Positions 1-8,664 of a stretch of DNA of 64,000 nt are shown in pieces (positions within the stretch are counted from its first letter, which is position 1; each line of letters starts with the position of its first letter). A program made the position numbers and the translations under genes. Source of the stretch: Ardenticatenaceae bacterium (GTDB taxonomy: Bacteria; Chloroflexota; Anaerolineae; Promineifilales; Promineifilaceae); assembly GCA_020634435.1 (NCBI GenBank), contig JACKBS010000021.1:10019-74018 (forward strand). The letters run 5' to 3'. The notes below the pieces were generated by a model. The model was not told the origin of the DNA. It was given only the letters and a program-made list of their open reading frames with translations, and ran no database searches.

Positions 1-1014
1 GCTTTGGCGGCAAACAGCGCCATCATGTTTTACACCTCGCCCAATTTGATCGCTTGGCAAGCGGCGGGCAGCTTTGGTTTTGGCCAGGGAGCAACGGATG
101 GCGTTTGGGAAACACCCGACCTGTTTAAGCTGCCCATCGCGGGCACGGCCGAATCGCGCTGGGTGCTCACAGTGGGCATCGGCGATAATGCCCCGGCAGG
201 CGGCAGCGGCATGCAATATTTCATCGGCCAGTTTGATGGGCAAACCTTTATCAACGACAATCCGCGCACCACAGTGCTGTGGGCCGACTTTGGCGCAGAC
301 TTTTACGCGGCGCAGTCATGGAGCAACGCGCCAGACAATCGACACATCTGGCTGGCCTGGCTGAACAACTGGCCATACGCTAACCAGATTCCCTCCTCAA
401 CCTGGCGCGGCACGATGGCCATCCCGCGCGAGCTGCGCCTGCTACAAACAAAAGAAGGGCTTCGGCTGGGGCAAACGGCCGTTCCTGAGCTCGCCCAACT
501 TCGCCAAAACGCGCAACGCTGGCAAAACATCGTCGTCACACCAGGGGTGGCCTTTGTGCCAGGAATCACCGGCGACCAGCTAGAAATCATTGCTGAGCTA
601 GAAATATCCACCGAGGCCAGCAATTTGGGGATTCGTTTGCGCGTCGGGGATGGGGAAGCCACCGTTGTAGGCTATGCGCCCAGGAGCGGCACGCTGTTTG
701 TGGATCGTACAAAGTCTGGACAATCAAGCTTCAGTGACCAATTTGCTCGCATTCATACCGCTGCGGTAGAGCCAGCCGATGGCATTCTAATGCTGCACAT
801 CTTTGTAGACCGCTCTTCTATTGAATTGTTTGCCAACGAGGGGTTGATTACCTTCTCTGAGCAGATTTTCCCCGGTGAAGCGAGTGTAGGTGTGGAACTC
901 TTTGCGGAAGGAACGGCCGTTACCGTCCGCCACCTAGAAATTTACCAGCTGCGTGCAGCCCAATTCCGACCATGGCCGGCTAACGCAGCCAGCGAGGGGC
1001 CTCCACACGCTTAA
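1..1014 (+). CDS. Glycoside hydrolase family 32 (fructan/sucrose hydrolase), 5' truncated
   Basis: This is the C-terminal part of a GH32 enzyme (invertase, levanase or inulinase type) that hydrolyses beta-fructosidic bonds. The frame is open from the first base, so the gene starts upstream of the window. About 35 codons in, the motif W-E-T-P-D-L-F matches the GH32 (W)ECPD block that carries the acid/base glutamate; the usual Cys is Thr here. The rest gives the beta-propeller end and then the C-terminal beta-sandwich, with the signature F-V-D-R-S-S-I-E-L-F-A-N near codon 270. The first two propeller blades, including the nucleophile Asp, are missing from view. The 3' end overlaps the convergent DUF1992 gene by 35 bp. 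Substrate specificity cannot be told from this fragment. Confidence 0.88.
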   Translation, partial: ALAANSAIMFYTSPNLIAWQAAGSFGFGQGATDGVWETPDLFKLPIAGTAESRWVLTVGIGDNAPAGGSGMQYFIGQFDGQTFINDNPRTTVLWADFGADFYAAQSWSNAPDNRHIWLAWLNNWPYANQIPSSTWRGTMAIPRELRLLQTKEGLRLGQTAVPELAQLRQNAQRWQNIVVTPGVAFVPGITGDQLEIIAELEISTEASNLGIRLRVGDGEATVVGYAPRSGTLFVDRTKSGQSSFSDQFARIHTAAVEPADGILMLHIFVDRSSIELFANEGLITFSEQIFPGEASVGVELFAEGTAVTVRHLEIYQLRAAQFRPWPANAASEGPPHA

Positions 1015-1504
1015 GTTCGCTGTCGATGGTGAGCTTGAAGATTTCAATGTGGTCAAACGGCCGTTTCAAATTAAACGCATCAATCGCCTTGTTCAGCTCC
1101 GCAATTTCAGCAATCCACTTCAGGCAAAAATCATCCCAGCGAATGGTAAGCTGGCCTTTGTTGGCTCCGGCCACGCCAAACTCCTGGCGATGCCACTGCC
1201 ACTGCCGCTCGATTTCAGCACGTAGTTTGGCCACTTTGGCCAAAATCTCGTTGCGCTGCAAAATCCACACGGGCGGCAGATCGTTTTCTTTCAGCAGCTC
1301 GTTGGCCAACTGCATATCCCCGGCGTACGGATTTTTGTCCAGGTTAAGCGGCTTTCCCTTGCCCGGCAAATTTTCAAACAATCCCTTGTCGATGCCGTCC
1401 TGAATCAGCTCCTCCATCAAATTCTGCCGATCATGCCGCAGCCGCGCCCGATGTTCGGCCAGCTCAGCCAGGTTTTCAGTTGGTTGTTCGTCTTTTTCTG
1501 CCAT
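980..1504 (-). CDS. DUF1992 (DnaJ-homologue subfamily C member 28-like) protein
   Basis: This 174-residue soluble protein matches the DUF1992 family. The signature is I-x-D-G-x-x-K-G-L-F-E-N-L-P-G-K-G-K-P-L followed by a charged helical stretch with A-N-E-L-L-K-E-N-D-L-P-P-V-W-I. The family is shared by bacterial YhdN-like proteins and the eukaryotic DNAJC28 conserved domain; its biochemical role is not established. The C-terminal part is rich in Glu, Lys and Arg and probably helical. The ATG start is preceded by only a weak purine run. It converges on the GH32 gene and the two share 35 bp at their 3' ends. Confidence 0.8.
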   Translation of the reverse strand: MAEKDEQPTENLAELAEHRARLRHDRQNLMEELIQDGIDKGLFENLPGKGKPLNLDKNPYAGDMQLANELLKENDLPPVWILQRNEILAKVAKLRAEIERQWQWHRQEFGVAGANKGQLTIRWDDFCLKWIAEIAELNKAIDAFNLKRPFDHIEIFKLTIDSELKRVEAPRWLR

Positions 1505-1890
1505 TCGTGGAGCCCTCAGCCAAAGGTTATTGTTGAATATTGGTTTGCCGCAAGTTGTTGGTAAAGATTATAAGGATTTTTGCAAGCATGGGAAGCTAAA
1601 ATGCGTCATTTGTGATAACTTTCACATATTGAACTGACGATTCACCAAAAATTTAGCAGCAAACAGTTTCAATGACCTGAATTTTAGTGCATTGGCTCGG
1701 AGCGTGAGTTCAAAATTAGATACGGCCGTTTTTTCCTAAGGACGAAAGTCTGTGGACAGGCCAGCAAAATTAGAGACAATTGGGCAGTGGTGAACCTGGA
1801 AAAGATAAATCGGTGATACACGAAGGTTCATTTACGGCGATTTAGCGCGAAGTTTATATCGCTATCACTGCACCAAGATGGGAGACTTCC
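1505..1890. other. Intergenic region without recognised gene
   Basis: This 386-bp stretch separates the divergent DUF1992 and esterase genes. I see no convincing ORF, tRNA or repeat beyond one copy of the ACGGCCGT palindrome near 1722. The right end carries a GGGAG ribosome-binding site for the esterase. It presumably holds promoters for both flanking genes, but no clear -35/-10 pair could be assigned. Confidence 0.4.
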
Positions 1891-2778
1891 TTGGAGATAA
1901 CACAATTACACAAAGTAGCCTGGCGCCCTTATTACGACGTTTTCTACGAACGGCATCGCCACTCCGTGAGCGGCAACATTCAAATTGCGCAGCAGGTTTA
2001 CAGTCCCCAGCTTAAAAACCAGCGCGATATTCTGGTATATCTGCCCCCTTCCTACGACCACAGCCAGCAGCATTATCCGGTACTTTACATGCACGACGGC
2101 TACAACTTGTTCGACGAAGCCACCAGCTTCACGGGCGAATGGCACGTGGACGAAACAATGGAAACATTGGCCCATGAAGAACATCTGAAAGCGATTGTGG
2201 TGGGCATTCCCAGCATGGGGCAAGAACGACTGGCCGAATACAGCCCCTTTGTAGACAAAACCTACGGCGGCGGTAAGGGCGATGCCTATCTCGACTTTTT
2301 GGTGCACACCCTCAAACCGCTGATCGATCAATCATTTCGGACGTTGCCCAACAAACACAACACCGGCATCATGGGCTCGTCGATGGGTGCTTTGATCAGC
2401 CTCTATGCCTTTTTTCGGCATCCCGCGGTTTATGGCTTTGCCGGGGTGATGAGCCCGTCGGTCTGGTTTGCCAACCGGGCCATTTTGGACTACCTGGAAG
2501 ATGTGCCTTACCAGCACGGCAAAATTTACCTGGATGCAGGCACGCGGGAAATGGGCGGCCACTGGCCCGACCAGACCATTTTGCGCAGCCGATCACGACG
2601 CTATTACGGCCGTGTGCGCCGCATCAAGCGCATCCTGGCCAAGAAGGGATATCGCCCCACCCGTAACCTGCTGCACGTGGAGGATGTCGGCGGCGGCCAC
2701 AATGAAGGAGCCTGGGCTTACCGCCTGCCAAACGCCATCCGCTACTTTCTGGGAGCCACCCTCAAAAAAGCGGAATAG
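1891..2778 (+). CDS. Putative esterase, enterochelin-esterase/esterase-D fold
   Basis: This 295-residue alpha/beta hydrolase belongs to the putative-esterase family (Fes, esterase D, antigen 85 fold). The YLPPSYD...YPVLYMHDG segment (residues 50-70) is the hallmark N-terminal strand region. The nucleophile is Ser164 in G-S-S-M-G, and a late His in the GGGHNEGAW stretch is the likely catalytic His. No signal peptide is seen, so it is probably cytoplasmic. The start is TTG at 1891, six bases after GGGAG. The natural substrate is unknown; an acyl ester or a siderophore-like ester is possible. It stands alone, followed by about 180 bp before the next gene. Confidence 0.82.
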   Translation: MEITQLHKVAWRPYYDVFYERHRHSVSGNIQIAQQVYSPQLKNQRDILVYLPPSYDHSQQHYPVLYMHDGYNLFDEATSFTGEWHVDETMETLAHEEHLKAIVVGIPSMGQERLAEYSPFVDKTYGGGKGDAYLDFLVHTLKPLIDQSFRTLPNKHNTGIMGSSMGALISLYAFFRHPAVYGFAGVMSPSVWFANRAILDYLEDVPYQHGKIYLDAGTREMGGHWPDQTILRSRSRRYYGRVRRIKRILAKKGYRPTRNLLHVEDVGGGHNEGAWAYRLPNAIRYFLGATLKKAE

Positions 2779-2901
2779 CCGCCTATTTTTGCGCCAATTT
2801 GCCCATAATTCGTTGAGCAGGTACGATCCGCAACGATTCAATCTTGCTTGCGTAAAGGGCTGAGTCTCCTCGAAAGTAAACTTTTTTGAGGGTCAAAGTC
2901 A

Positions 2902-2941
2902 GCGCAAAAGGCCCCTTTTGTCACAAATAATGCCTTTGCGC
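2902..2941. repeat. Imperfect hairpin upstream of TVP38-like gene
   Basis: GCGCAAAAGGC pairs with GCCTTTGCGC apart from one bulged base, with about 19 nt between the arms. It lies 20-60 bp before the membrane-protein start, so it could be a 5' UTR element or the terminator of the esterase gene. No strong T-run follows it. Confidence 0.35.
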
Positions 2942-2960
2942 AGTTTACCAGGAAGAGTGT

Positions 2961-3743
2961 ATGTCTATCATTTCCGAACAGAAAGCGAAAGCCCAAAAAT
3001 CAGCGCGGCCCATTCAGCCAGTGCGGAGTTCGGCTACTCCACTCATGAGATTTAAGCTAGACGGCCGTTCCAAAATCTGGCTGCTGGGTATTAGTCTGGC
3101 ACTGCTGGCACTCCTTACCTGGCTGCTGCGCGATTCCCTGGCCGGTTGGCTCAACATTTTAAGCGACCAGGAATTTGTAAGCAGCTACGTGCAAAGCTAT
3201 GGCGTGCTGGCCCCGCTGGTGCTGGCCTTTTTCCAGGTGCTGCAAGTGATCGTGGCGTTTATTCCGGGCCACGTATTTGTCATTGCGGGTGGGTACATTT
3301 ACGGCCTGTACTGGGGTTTACTGTTCAACATTGTCTGTGTCGTCGCCGCCAGCCAGCTGGCTTTTATGTTGGCGCGTTGGGCCGGACGGCCGTTAGTCCA
3401 TCACCTGGCCGACGAGCAAGTTATTGAAAAATGGGAAACCATCGCCGAAGAGCGGGGCTTCCTCTTTTTTACCATCGCCTTTGTGCTGCCCGTGTTCCCC
3501 ACCGACCTGATGAACTTTGTGGCTGGCCTGACAGGCATCTCACCGCGCAAATTTCTGGCGGCCAACTTTTTAGGTCGCCTGCCTAGCGTTTTGATCCTCA
3601 CATTAATTGGTTCGCACGGTTTGGAGTTAAGCAACTGGATGTGGGCGCTGTTGGCACTGCTGGTAGCGGCCGTTTACATTCTCGGCCGTATGGTCATTGT
3701 GCGCATCGAGAAAAAATACCGCCCCAAGCCTGCAAAACAGTAG
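2961..3743 (+). CDS. TVP38/TMEM64 (DedA/VTT) family membrane protein
   Basis: This 260-residue integral membrane protein has a basic N-terminal tail of about 35 residues and then roughly five to six hydrophobic segments. The central F-I-P-G-H-V-F-V-I-A-G-G-Y-I-Y-G sequence and the later FPTDLMNFVAGLTGISPRKF stretch are typical of the VTT domain shared by TVP38/TMEM64 and DedA proteins. The family is linked to lipid scrambling or flipping and to membrane homeostasis, but substrates are mostly unassigned. AGGAAGAG lies just before the ATG. The C-terminus is basic and presumably cytoplasmic. Confidence 0.85.
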   Translation: MSIISEQKAKAQKSARPIQPVRSSATPLMRFKLDGRSKIWLLGISLALLALLTWLLRDSLAGWLNILSDQEFVSSYVQSYGVLAPLVLAFFQVLQVIVAFIPGHVFVIAGGYIYGLYWGLLFNIVCVVAASQLAFMLARWAGRPLVHHLADEQVIEKWETIAEERGFLFFTIAFVLPVFPTDLMNFVAGLTGISPRKFLAANFLGRLPSVLILTLIGSHGLELSNWMWALLALLVAAVYILGRMVIVRIEKKYRPKPAKQ

Positions 3744-3896
3744 CGTTTCAGCCCAATTTAGGGTACGATTTCCCCGTTAGGTAACTATCTAATCACCACT
3801 ATGTGACGCAAGTCTTTTTGGCTAGCCGCGCAGGTATTTCCAACAAAATCTGCCACCAGCCACCACTGGCCACATTTTTTCTGAAGGAGACGTTCC

Positions 3897-5402
3897 GTGG
3901 AAAAAAAGTATCAAAAACTCAAAGCCCGCCTGCAAGAAGTTAATGATTTGAATGGTGCAAACGCCCTGTTGAACTGGGATCAAAGCACCTATATGCCCCC
4001 TGGCGGCGCACCGGCACGGGGTCGCCAGCAAGCAATCATCGGGCGCATTGCTCATGAAAAGTTTACCGACAAGAAGATTGGCAAACTGCTGGACAAACTG
4101 GAGCCGTGGGCGGCAACACTGCCCTACGACAGCGAAGAAGCCAGCCTGATTCGGGTGGCCCGCCGTGGCTATGACCAATCCGTTAAAGTTCCGGCCAAGC
4201 TGATTGCTGAATTTTCGGAACATGCGACCGCAGCTTACCAGGTTTGGGCCCAGGCACGCCCAGCGAATGATTTTGCTAAGGTACGGCCGTATCTGGAAAA
4301 AACCCTCGACTATTCCCGCCAGATTGCCAACTGCTTCCCTGGCTACGATCACATTGCCGATCCGCTCATTGACTTTGCCGACCAGGGCATGAAGGCCGAA
4401 ACAATCCGCGCCATCTTTGCCGATTTACGCGAGCAACTCGTGCCGCTGGTCAAAGCCATCACCGAACAAGCCCCAGCCGACGATAGCTGCCTACACCAAG
4501 CCTATCCCGAGGATGAACAGCTGGCCTTCGGTTGGCAAATTGCCCAGGAATACGGCTACGATACGAATCGCGGCCGTCAGGACAAAACACACCACCCCTT
4601 CATGACCAAATTCTCGCTCGGCGATGTGCGCATCACCACCCGCACCAAAGAAAATGACTTGAGCGAAGCGCTGTTCAGCACCTTGCATGAAACGGGCCAC
4701 GCGCTGTACGAACAAGGCATCGATATGTCGTTGGAAGGCACACCACTGGCTAACGGCACCTCCTCCGGCGTACACGAGAGCCAATCTCGCCTGTGGGAGA
4801 ATCTGGTGGGGCGCAGCCGCGGCTTTTGGGAGCATTATTACCCCAAACTGCAAGCCGCTTTCCCCAGCCAGCTCAATGATGTGCCAATGGACACGTTTTA
4901 CCGAGCCATCAACAAAGTCCAGCGCTCCCTCATCCGCACCGATGCCGATGAAGTGACCTATAACCTGCATGTGATGATTCGTTTTGACCTGGAACTGGCG
5001 CTGCTGGAAGGGACACTAGACGTAAAAGATTTGCCAGAAGCGTGGCACGGCCGTTACCAATCTGACCTGGGCCTTCAGGCACCCAGCGATGTGGATGGTG
5101 TGCTGCAAGACGTGCATTGGTATGGCGGCATTGTGGGCGGTGCTTTCCAGGGCTACACGCTGGGCAACATCATGTCGGCGCTGTTTTACAATGAAGCCCT
5201 CAAAGCCCATCCCAACATCCCCGACCAGGTTCGCGAAGGGAAATTTGGCACGCTGCACGGCTGGCTCAAGGAAAATATCTACCATCATGGCAGCAAATAC
5301 ACCGCCAATGAACTGATCGAGCGCGTGACGGGTGGGCCGCTGACCATCGATCCGTACATCGCTTACCTCAAGCAAAAGTTCGGCGAACTGTACACCCTTT
5401 AA
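3897..5402 (+). CDS. M32-family (Taq-type) metallocarboxypeptidase
   Basis: This 501-residue carboxypeptidase should remove C-terminal residues from peptides in the cytoplasm. Zinc ligands are visible in H264-E265-T-G-H268 and in the downstream H293-E294-S-Q-S-R motif that defines the M32 (carboxypeptidase Taq) family. Other family blocks are present: the N-terminal LNWDQSTYMPPGG and the C-terminal HWYGGIVGGAFQGYTLGN. The length matches the family (about 500 residues). The start is GTG at 3897, chosen because AAGGAGA precedes it by about 7 bp. A strong intrinsic terminator follows directly, so the gene is probably monocistronic. Confidence 0.95.
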   Translation: MEKKYQKLKARLQEVNDLNGANALLNWDQSTYMPPGGAPARGRQQAIIGRIAHEKFTDKKIGKLLDKLEPWAATLPYDSEEASLIRVARRGYDQSVKVPAKLIAEFSEHATAAYQVWAQARPANDFAKVRPYLEKTLDYSRQIANCFPGYDHIADPLIDFADQGMKAETIRAIFADLREQLVPLVKAITEQAPADDSCLHQAYPEDEQLAFGWQIAQEYGYDTNRGRQDKTHHPFMTKFSLGDVRITTRTKENDLSEALFSTLHETGHALYEQGIDMSLEGTPLANGTSSGVHESQSRLWENLVGRSRGFWEHYYPKLQAAFPSQLNDVPMDTFYRAINKVQRSLIRTDADEVTYNLHVMIRFDLELALLEGTLDVKDLPEAWHGRYQSDLGLQAPSDVDGVLQDVHWYGGIVGGAFQGYTLGNIMSALFYNEALKAHPNIPDQVREGKFGTLHGWLKENIYHHGSKYTANELIERVTGGPLTIDPYIAYLKQKFGELYTL

Positions 5403-5430
5403 ACCCGCACAGCTTTTCAAAAATCAGATG

Positions 5431-5462
5431 AAAGACCGGCCTTCAACCGCCGGTCTTTTTTT
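5431..5462 (+). terminator. Intrinsic terminator after carboxypeptidase
   Basis: A 10-bp perfect stem (AAAGACCGGC with GCCGGTCTTT), an 8-nt loop and a run of T residues form a textbook rho-independent terminator 29 bp after the carboxypeptidase stop codon. Confidence 0.93.
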
Positions 5463-5573
5463 ATATTGGCACCTCTTGAATCACAACTTCGCCTGTTGAA
5501 ATCCGTAAAGAAGACCAGTGGCCAGACATTTGATATGGCCCATTTAAACCTAAAATATCTATTCACGTCCTAG

Positions 5574-5638
5574 AGGTGCGACGCACTTTCAAAGATGGAT
5601 TCTGACGCTACTTGCTCCTGTATAAGTGCGTCGCACCT
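5574..5638. repeat. Dispersed 15-bp inverted repeat, copy 1
   Basis: AGGTGCGACGCACTT at 5574-5588 is matched by its exact reverse complement at 5624-5638, with 35 bp between. The same pair of 15-bp arms recurs at 47105-47170 around an unrelated 36-bp core. No coding capacity is present. It lies upstream of the toast-rack lipoprotein gene. Confidence 0.85.
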
Positions 5639-5675
5639 GTACAGTTACAAACTAAAATTTCTTGAGGTGACAAAC

Positions 5676-6389
5676 ATGTTTAAAAACAAATTTATGCTGG
5701 TGCTGCCGCTGCTTTTACTCATCGGTTGCAGCGTTTCTGTTGGCCCTACCCAAACGGAAAGCCGCTCTGTAGAACTGGGCAATGTTGATTCGGTTCGTGT
5801 GGGTATTCAGATGGGCGTTGGCGAACTCAATGTAGAAGGGGGCGCGACCAATTTGATGGATGCCGAATTTACCTACAACATTGAAGCATGGCGTCCAACC
5901 GTGGAATATGCTCAGCGGGGTGATATTGGCGAACTGCAAATTGCTCAACCCAGCGGCGAAATCAATGGCATTCCTGATGACGAAGTTAACTACCAGTGGG
6001 ACATTGCGCTGCAAAACGATGTGCCAATGGATATGGATGTCGATTTGGGCGTAGGCGAGAGCCATCTCACGCTGAGCGGCCTGGCCCTGCAAAACCTGCT
6101 GGTGAACACGGGCGTTGGCGAGGCCACCATTGATTTGTCAGGCAACTGGCAAGATAGTTTTGATGCCACGATCAAAGGCGGGGTGGGCGAGACGACCATT
6201 TATCTACCGGATCGCGTGGGTCTGCGGGTAGAGGCGAACACGGGTCTGGGCGAGCTGGTTATCGTCGGATTGCAGCGCGAGGGTGATTCTGACGTGTACA
6301 CCAATGATGCCTACGGCGAGTCTGCGGTCACCATTTCGCTGACGGTTGATGGGGGCATTGGCAAAATCACGGTGCAGGCGGGCAAATAA
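5676..6389 (+). CDS. Toast-rack family lipoprotein (LiaF/DUF2154-like beta-solenoid)
   Basis: This 237-residue exported lipoprotein has a short Lys-rich N-terminus, a hydrophobic stretch and the lipobox L-L-I-G-C about 17 residues in. The mature part has repeated G-V-G-E-x-x-(L/I) turns (MGVGELNVEGG, LGVGESHLTLS, TGVGEATIDLS, GGVGETTIYL, TGLGELVIVG). They are spaced 20-25 residues apart and typical of toast-rack/LiaF C-terminal folds used in cell-envelope stress proteins. I chose the ATG at 5676 because TTGAGGTGA precedes it; an upstream in-frame ATG has no signal peptide after it. A perfect palindrome follows the stop codon. Function beyond envelope association is not known. Confidence 0.82.
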   Translation: MFKNKFMLVLPLLLLIGCSVSVGPTQTESRSVELGNVDSVRVGIQMGVGELNVEGGATNLMDAEFTYNIEAWRPTVEYAQRGDIGELQIAQPSGEINGIPDDEVNYQWDIALQNDVPMDMDVDLGVGESHLTLSGLALQNLLVNTGVGEATIDLSGNWQDSFDATIKGGVGETTIYLPDRVGLRVEANTGLGELVIVGLQREGDSDVYTNDAYGESAVTISLTVDGGIGKITVQAGK

Positions 6390-6398
6390 AGGCGGGGA

Positions 6399-6420
6399 GG
6401 GAGAAACGGCCGTTTCTCCC
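6399..6420. terminator. 22-bp perfect palindrome, likely bidirectional terminator
   Basis: GGGAGAAACGG is followed directly by its reverse complement, giving an 11-bp arm palindrome centred on the CGGCCG core of the recurring ACGGCCGT element. It sits between two convergent genes, 9 bp after one stop and 4 bp from the other. A hairpin here would need loop melting, and the T-run is weak, so termination is inferred. Confidence 0.55.
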
Positions 6421-6423
6421 ACT

Positions 6424-7065
6424 TTAATTGACTGAGAAGTTGCCCATTTCCTGACGGGGAAACTGCTTGAGAATATCAATCTCGCGGCGGTATTGGCCGG
6501 TGAGAAAGGTGAGGACATTGGAAACCTTCCTGGCTTCCAGCAGTGACTGCTTGGTTTCTAACGATACCTGAAGCAGTGAGGCGGCCATATGGCTGAGTGA
6601 TTCTGGCTCGGTCGGCACCTGGGTGGGATCAAACTCAATGTTGTCCGCCAGGGTGGTAAGTTGGGTAAGGTAATCGAGAACAAGCGGGTGCAGTTCATTG
6701 GCCGCCTCCTGCAAGGGGGCGGTTTTTTCTGGCAGGTAGGGCATTTGCTCTACCTGCCCCACCAGGTAAGCGCGGTTGCGGTTGAGCGACAGCACCCGAA
6801 AGCGCTCCTGCCCCACAGCCATAATGAGAAGACGGCCGTCTTCCAACCGTTCCATTTGCGTAATCTCAACCATGCAACCTACGTCGTGAGGAACAACGGC
6901 CAAATCGCCTTCTGCCTTGCCCTGTTTAATCAGCAGGATGCCAAAAGGAGACTTCTCTTCGGTGCAAAAACGCACCATTTCCAGGTAGCGCGGCTCAAAA
7001 ATATGCAGGGGCATTGGCCAGCCAGGAAATAGAACCGTATTGAGGGGAAACAATGGAATTTCCAT
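6424..7065 (-). CDS. LON substrate-binding-domain protein (LonN-like)
   Basis: This 213-residue protein starts M-E-I-P-L-F-P-L-N-T-V-L-F-P-G, the signature of the N-terminal (LAN/PUA-like) domain of Lon protease. It lacks the ATPase and protease parts. Stand-alone LonN proteins are common and of unclear function; the domain binds protein substrates in Lon. The chosen ATG at 7065 aligns with the family start, while an upstream ATG at 7113 would add 16 unrelated residues. On the minus strand TATAAT lies exactly 6 nt before this ATG and there is no ribosome-binding site, pointing to a leaderless mRNA. It converges with the toast-rack gene. Confidence 0.85.
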   Translation of the reverse strand: MEIPLFPLNTVLFPGWPMPLHIFEPRYLEMVRFCTEEKSPFGILLIKQGKAEGDLAVVPHDVGCMVEITQMERLEDGRLLIMAVGQERFRVLSLNRNRAYLVGQVEQMPYLPEKTAPLQEAANELHPLVLDYLTQLTTLADNIEFDPTQVPTEPESLSHMAASLLQVSLETKQSLLEARKVSNVLTFLTGQYRREIDILKQFPRQEMGNFSVN

Positions 7066-7071
7066 GTGGTC

Positions 7072-7077
7072 ATTATA
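7072..7077 (-). promoter_or_regulatory. -10 box of LonN-like gene, leaderless geometry
   Basis: Minus-strand TATAAT with 6 nt between it and the ATG at 7065, which puts the expected transcription start on the A of the start codon. No convincing -35 hexamer was found 17 bp upstream. Confidence 0.55.
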
Positions 7078-7189
7078 CACAAACTGCCGATTTGTTAGCT
7101 GGAACTCATCCACTTTTTAACATCCGTTTGCCCGTCAAATCGCAACAAGCTATATTTTTGTAAATCTTTTGTTTAAGAGCGAATGGACA

Positions 7190-7639
7190 ATGATGAAGCA
7201 ATCTTCAGACGAGAAAACGGTAGCGTTAGAGGATTTTCCTTTTCAAACGTTTGACAAGGTACGTTACGCGGATACCGACCGGCAGGGGCATGTGAACAAC
7301 GCAGCTTTTGCCACTTTTTTGGAGACGGGGCGGGTGGAGTTTTTGTACGATCCGCAAAGCCCGCTGGCGGCACAGGAGGCGGCGTTTGTCATTGCAAACC
7401 TGAACCTGAACTTGCTGGCGGAAATCAACTGGCCGGGGCGGGTGGAAATTGGTACGGCCGTTTCCAAAGTTGGCAATAGTTCGATCCGTTTGTTTCAGGG
7501 ATTGTTTCAAGACGGCCGTCTTGTCGCCACCGCCGAAACGGTGATTGTGCAAATGAATGAGGAAACCCGGAAATCTCACCCCTTAACCGACGCCGCAAAA
7601 GCATTTTTGTCCCAACAACAAATGAGCCAGAAAGAATAA
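7190..7639 (+). CDS. Acyl-CoA thioesterase, 4HBT (hotdog) family
   Basis: This 149-residue hotdog-fold protein resembles 4-hydroxybenzoyl-CoA thioesterase/YbgC enzymes, which hydrolyse acyl-CoA thioesters. The motif V-R-Y-A-D-T-D-R-Q-G-H-V-N-N-A-A-F carries the conserved Asp and the G-H-V-N-N block of the active site. The following LETGRVEFL helix is also typical. Two adjacent ATGs (7190, 7193) are possible; an in-frame TTG at 7169 is less likely. A symmetric terminator follows. The acyl substrate is not predictable. Confidence 0.85.
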   Translation: MMKQSSDEKTVALEDFPFQTFDKVRYADTDRQGHVNNAAFATFLETGRVEFLYDPQSPLAAQEAAFVIANLNLNLLAEINWPGRVEIGTAVSKVGNSSIRLFQGLFQDGRLVATAETVIVQMNEETRKSHPLTDAAKAFLSQQQMSQKE

Positions 7640-7672
7640 TTTTGAAGCGACAGAATTGAAAAATCAGTAACA

Positions 7673-7707
7673 AAAAAGCCGGTAGCTTTCACCTCTACCG
7701 GCTTTTT
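7673..7707. terminator. Bidirectional intrinsic terminator
   Basis: AAAAAGCCGGTAG pairs perfectly with CTACCGGCTTTTT around a 9-nt loop, with an A-run on one side and a T-run on the other. It sits between the convergent thioesterase and ABC permease genes and can serve both. Confidence 0.92.
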
Positions 7708-7732
7708 GTTTGTGGAAATGTTGTTTGTTTGG

Positions 7733-8542
7733 CTAGACGATAAAAATACCAACCACGAAGGGCAGCAGGGCCAGGAGGGCCAGTGCTGGATAACCCCTCC
7801 GTTCGGTGTTACGGCCGTCCCAGCTAAACAAGTACCACGCCAGGAAAAAAGCAAGTTGGCCGACGATGAACAGGGCCAGCACCGACCACGCCGGACTAAA
7901 ATCGGCCGTACCGCCCATGGCCAACCCTTTGAAGGCATTCATGGCATGGGTAACGGGTAAGAGTTGGGCCACGGAAGCGGCCGTTTCTGGCAGCATATCG
8001 TACGGCAGCATAATCCCACCCAGCAGCATTGATGGCAAAAAGAGGGCCTGCGCATACAGCACCGTCATTCGCGAATTGGGAGCCACGACGCCAATGAGAA
8101 TTGCCAATCCAGCACAAGTGTAAGCGAACAGCAGCGCAATCAGGCAAAAGATGAGCACGTTTGTGGGCATTGGCGCATCAAACAGCAGCGGGGCAGTGAG
8201 TAGGATAACGGCCGTTACTACCGCCAGGTGCAGCATGGTCGTCAGGGCCGGCATAAAAATGAGCGAAAGTGCCGGGATGCCGTTGATTTTGTAGCTGCGC
8301 AAAATGCCGGATTCGCGGGCATTGACCATTGGGTCAGGCATCCCCAGCAGCGTGGAGGCCAGAATGGCAAAGGCGACCATCCCCGGCACGATCACCTCGC
8401 GGAACATCGGGTTGATGCCGGGCATGATAAAGCCCATCATCAGGTAAAACCCCAGCGGGAAAAGGTAATTCATAAGCAACAAGGTCTTGTTGCGGATACC
8501 GGTACGCAGTTCAAAGGTAAAATGAGCGGCAAATGCTTGCAT
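7733..8542 (-). CDS. ABC-2 type transporter permease
   Basis: This 269-residue membrane subunit has six hydrophobic segments and the ABC-2 layout. There is a cytoplasmic N-terminal helix, a first segment near residues 25-45, an extracellular-facing glycine/proline loop (GFIMPGINPMFREVIVPG) and paired C-terminal segments. It probably works with the ATPase encoded just upstream (8665-9561), exporting a drug, lipid or polysaccharide precursor. GGAGGA precedes the ATG. The gene ends at the shared terminator. Substrate unknown. Confidence 0.87.
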   Translation of the reverse strand: MQAFAAHFTFELRTGIRNKTLLLMNYLFPLGFYLMMGFIMPGINPMFREVIVPGMVAFAILASTLLGMPDPMVNARESGILRSYKINGIPALSLIFMPALTTMLHLAVVTAVILLTAPLLFDAPMPTNVLIFCLIALLFAYTCAGLAILIGVVAPNSRMTVLYAQALFLPSMLLGGIMLPYDMLPETAASVAQLLPVTHAMNAFKGLAMGGTADFSPAWSVLALFIVGQLAFFLAWYLFSWDGRNTERRGYPALALLALLPFVVGIFIV

Positions 8543-8576
8543 GATAATCCTCCAAGGGTGTTGAAAAGTGTTCCAA

Positions 8577-8650
8577 ATTTGTCATTCCCGTGAAAACGGG
8601 AATCCATCGCTAGTCCAATATGGATTCCCGCCTGCGCGGGAATGACAAAT
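8577..8650. repeat. REP-like intergenic inverted repeat
   Basis: Two long arms (ATTTGTCATTCCCG with CGGGAATGACAAAT outside, AATCCAT with ATGGATT inside) form a nested structure between the ATPase and permease genes. GTCATTCCCG/CGGGAATGAC elements of this style are widely scattered in bacterial genomes as REP/MITE-like repeats. Its place inside an operon may tune the relative expression of the two transporter genes. Confidence 0.8.
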
Positions 8651-8664
8651 GAAAAATCAGGTTC

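Noticed and set aside
1505..1890. Riboswitch upstream of the esterase gene
   Set aside because: A few short complementary words exist but no conserved aptamer pattern or terminator was found.
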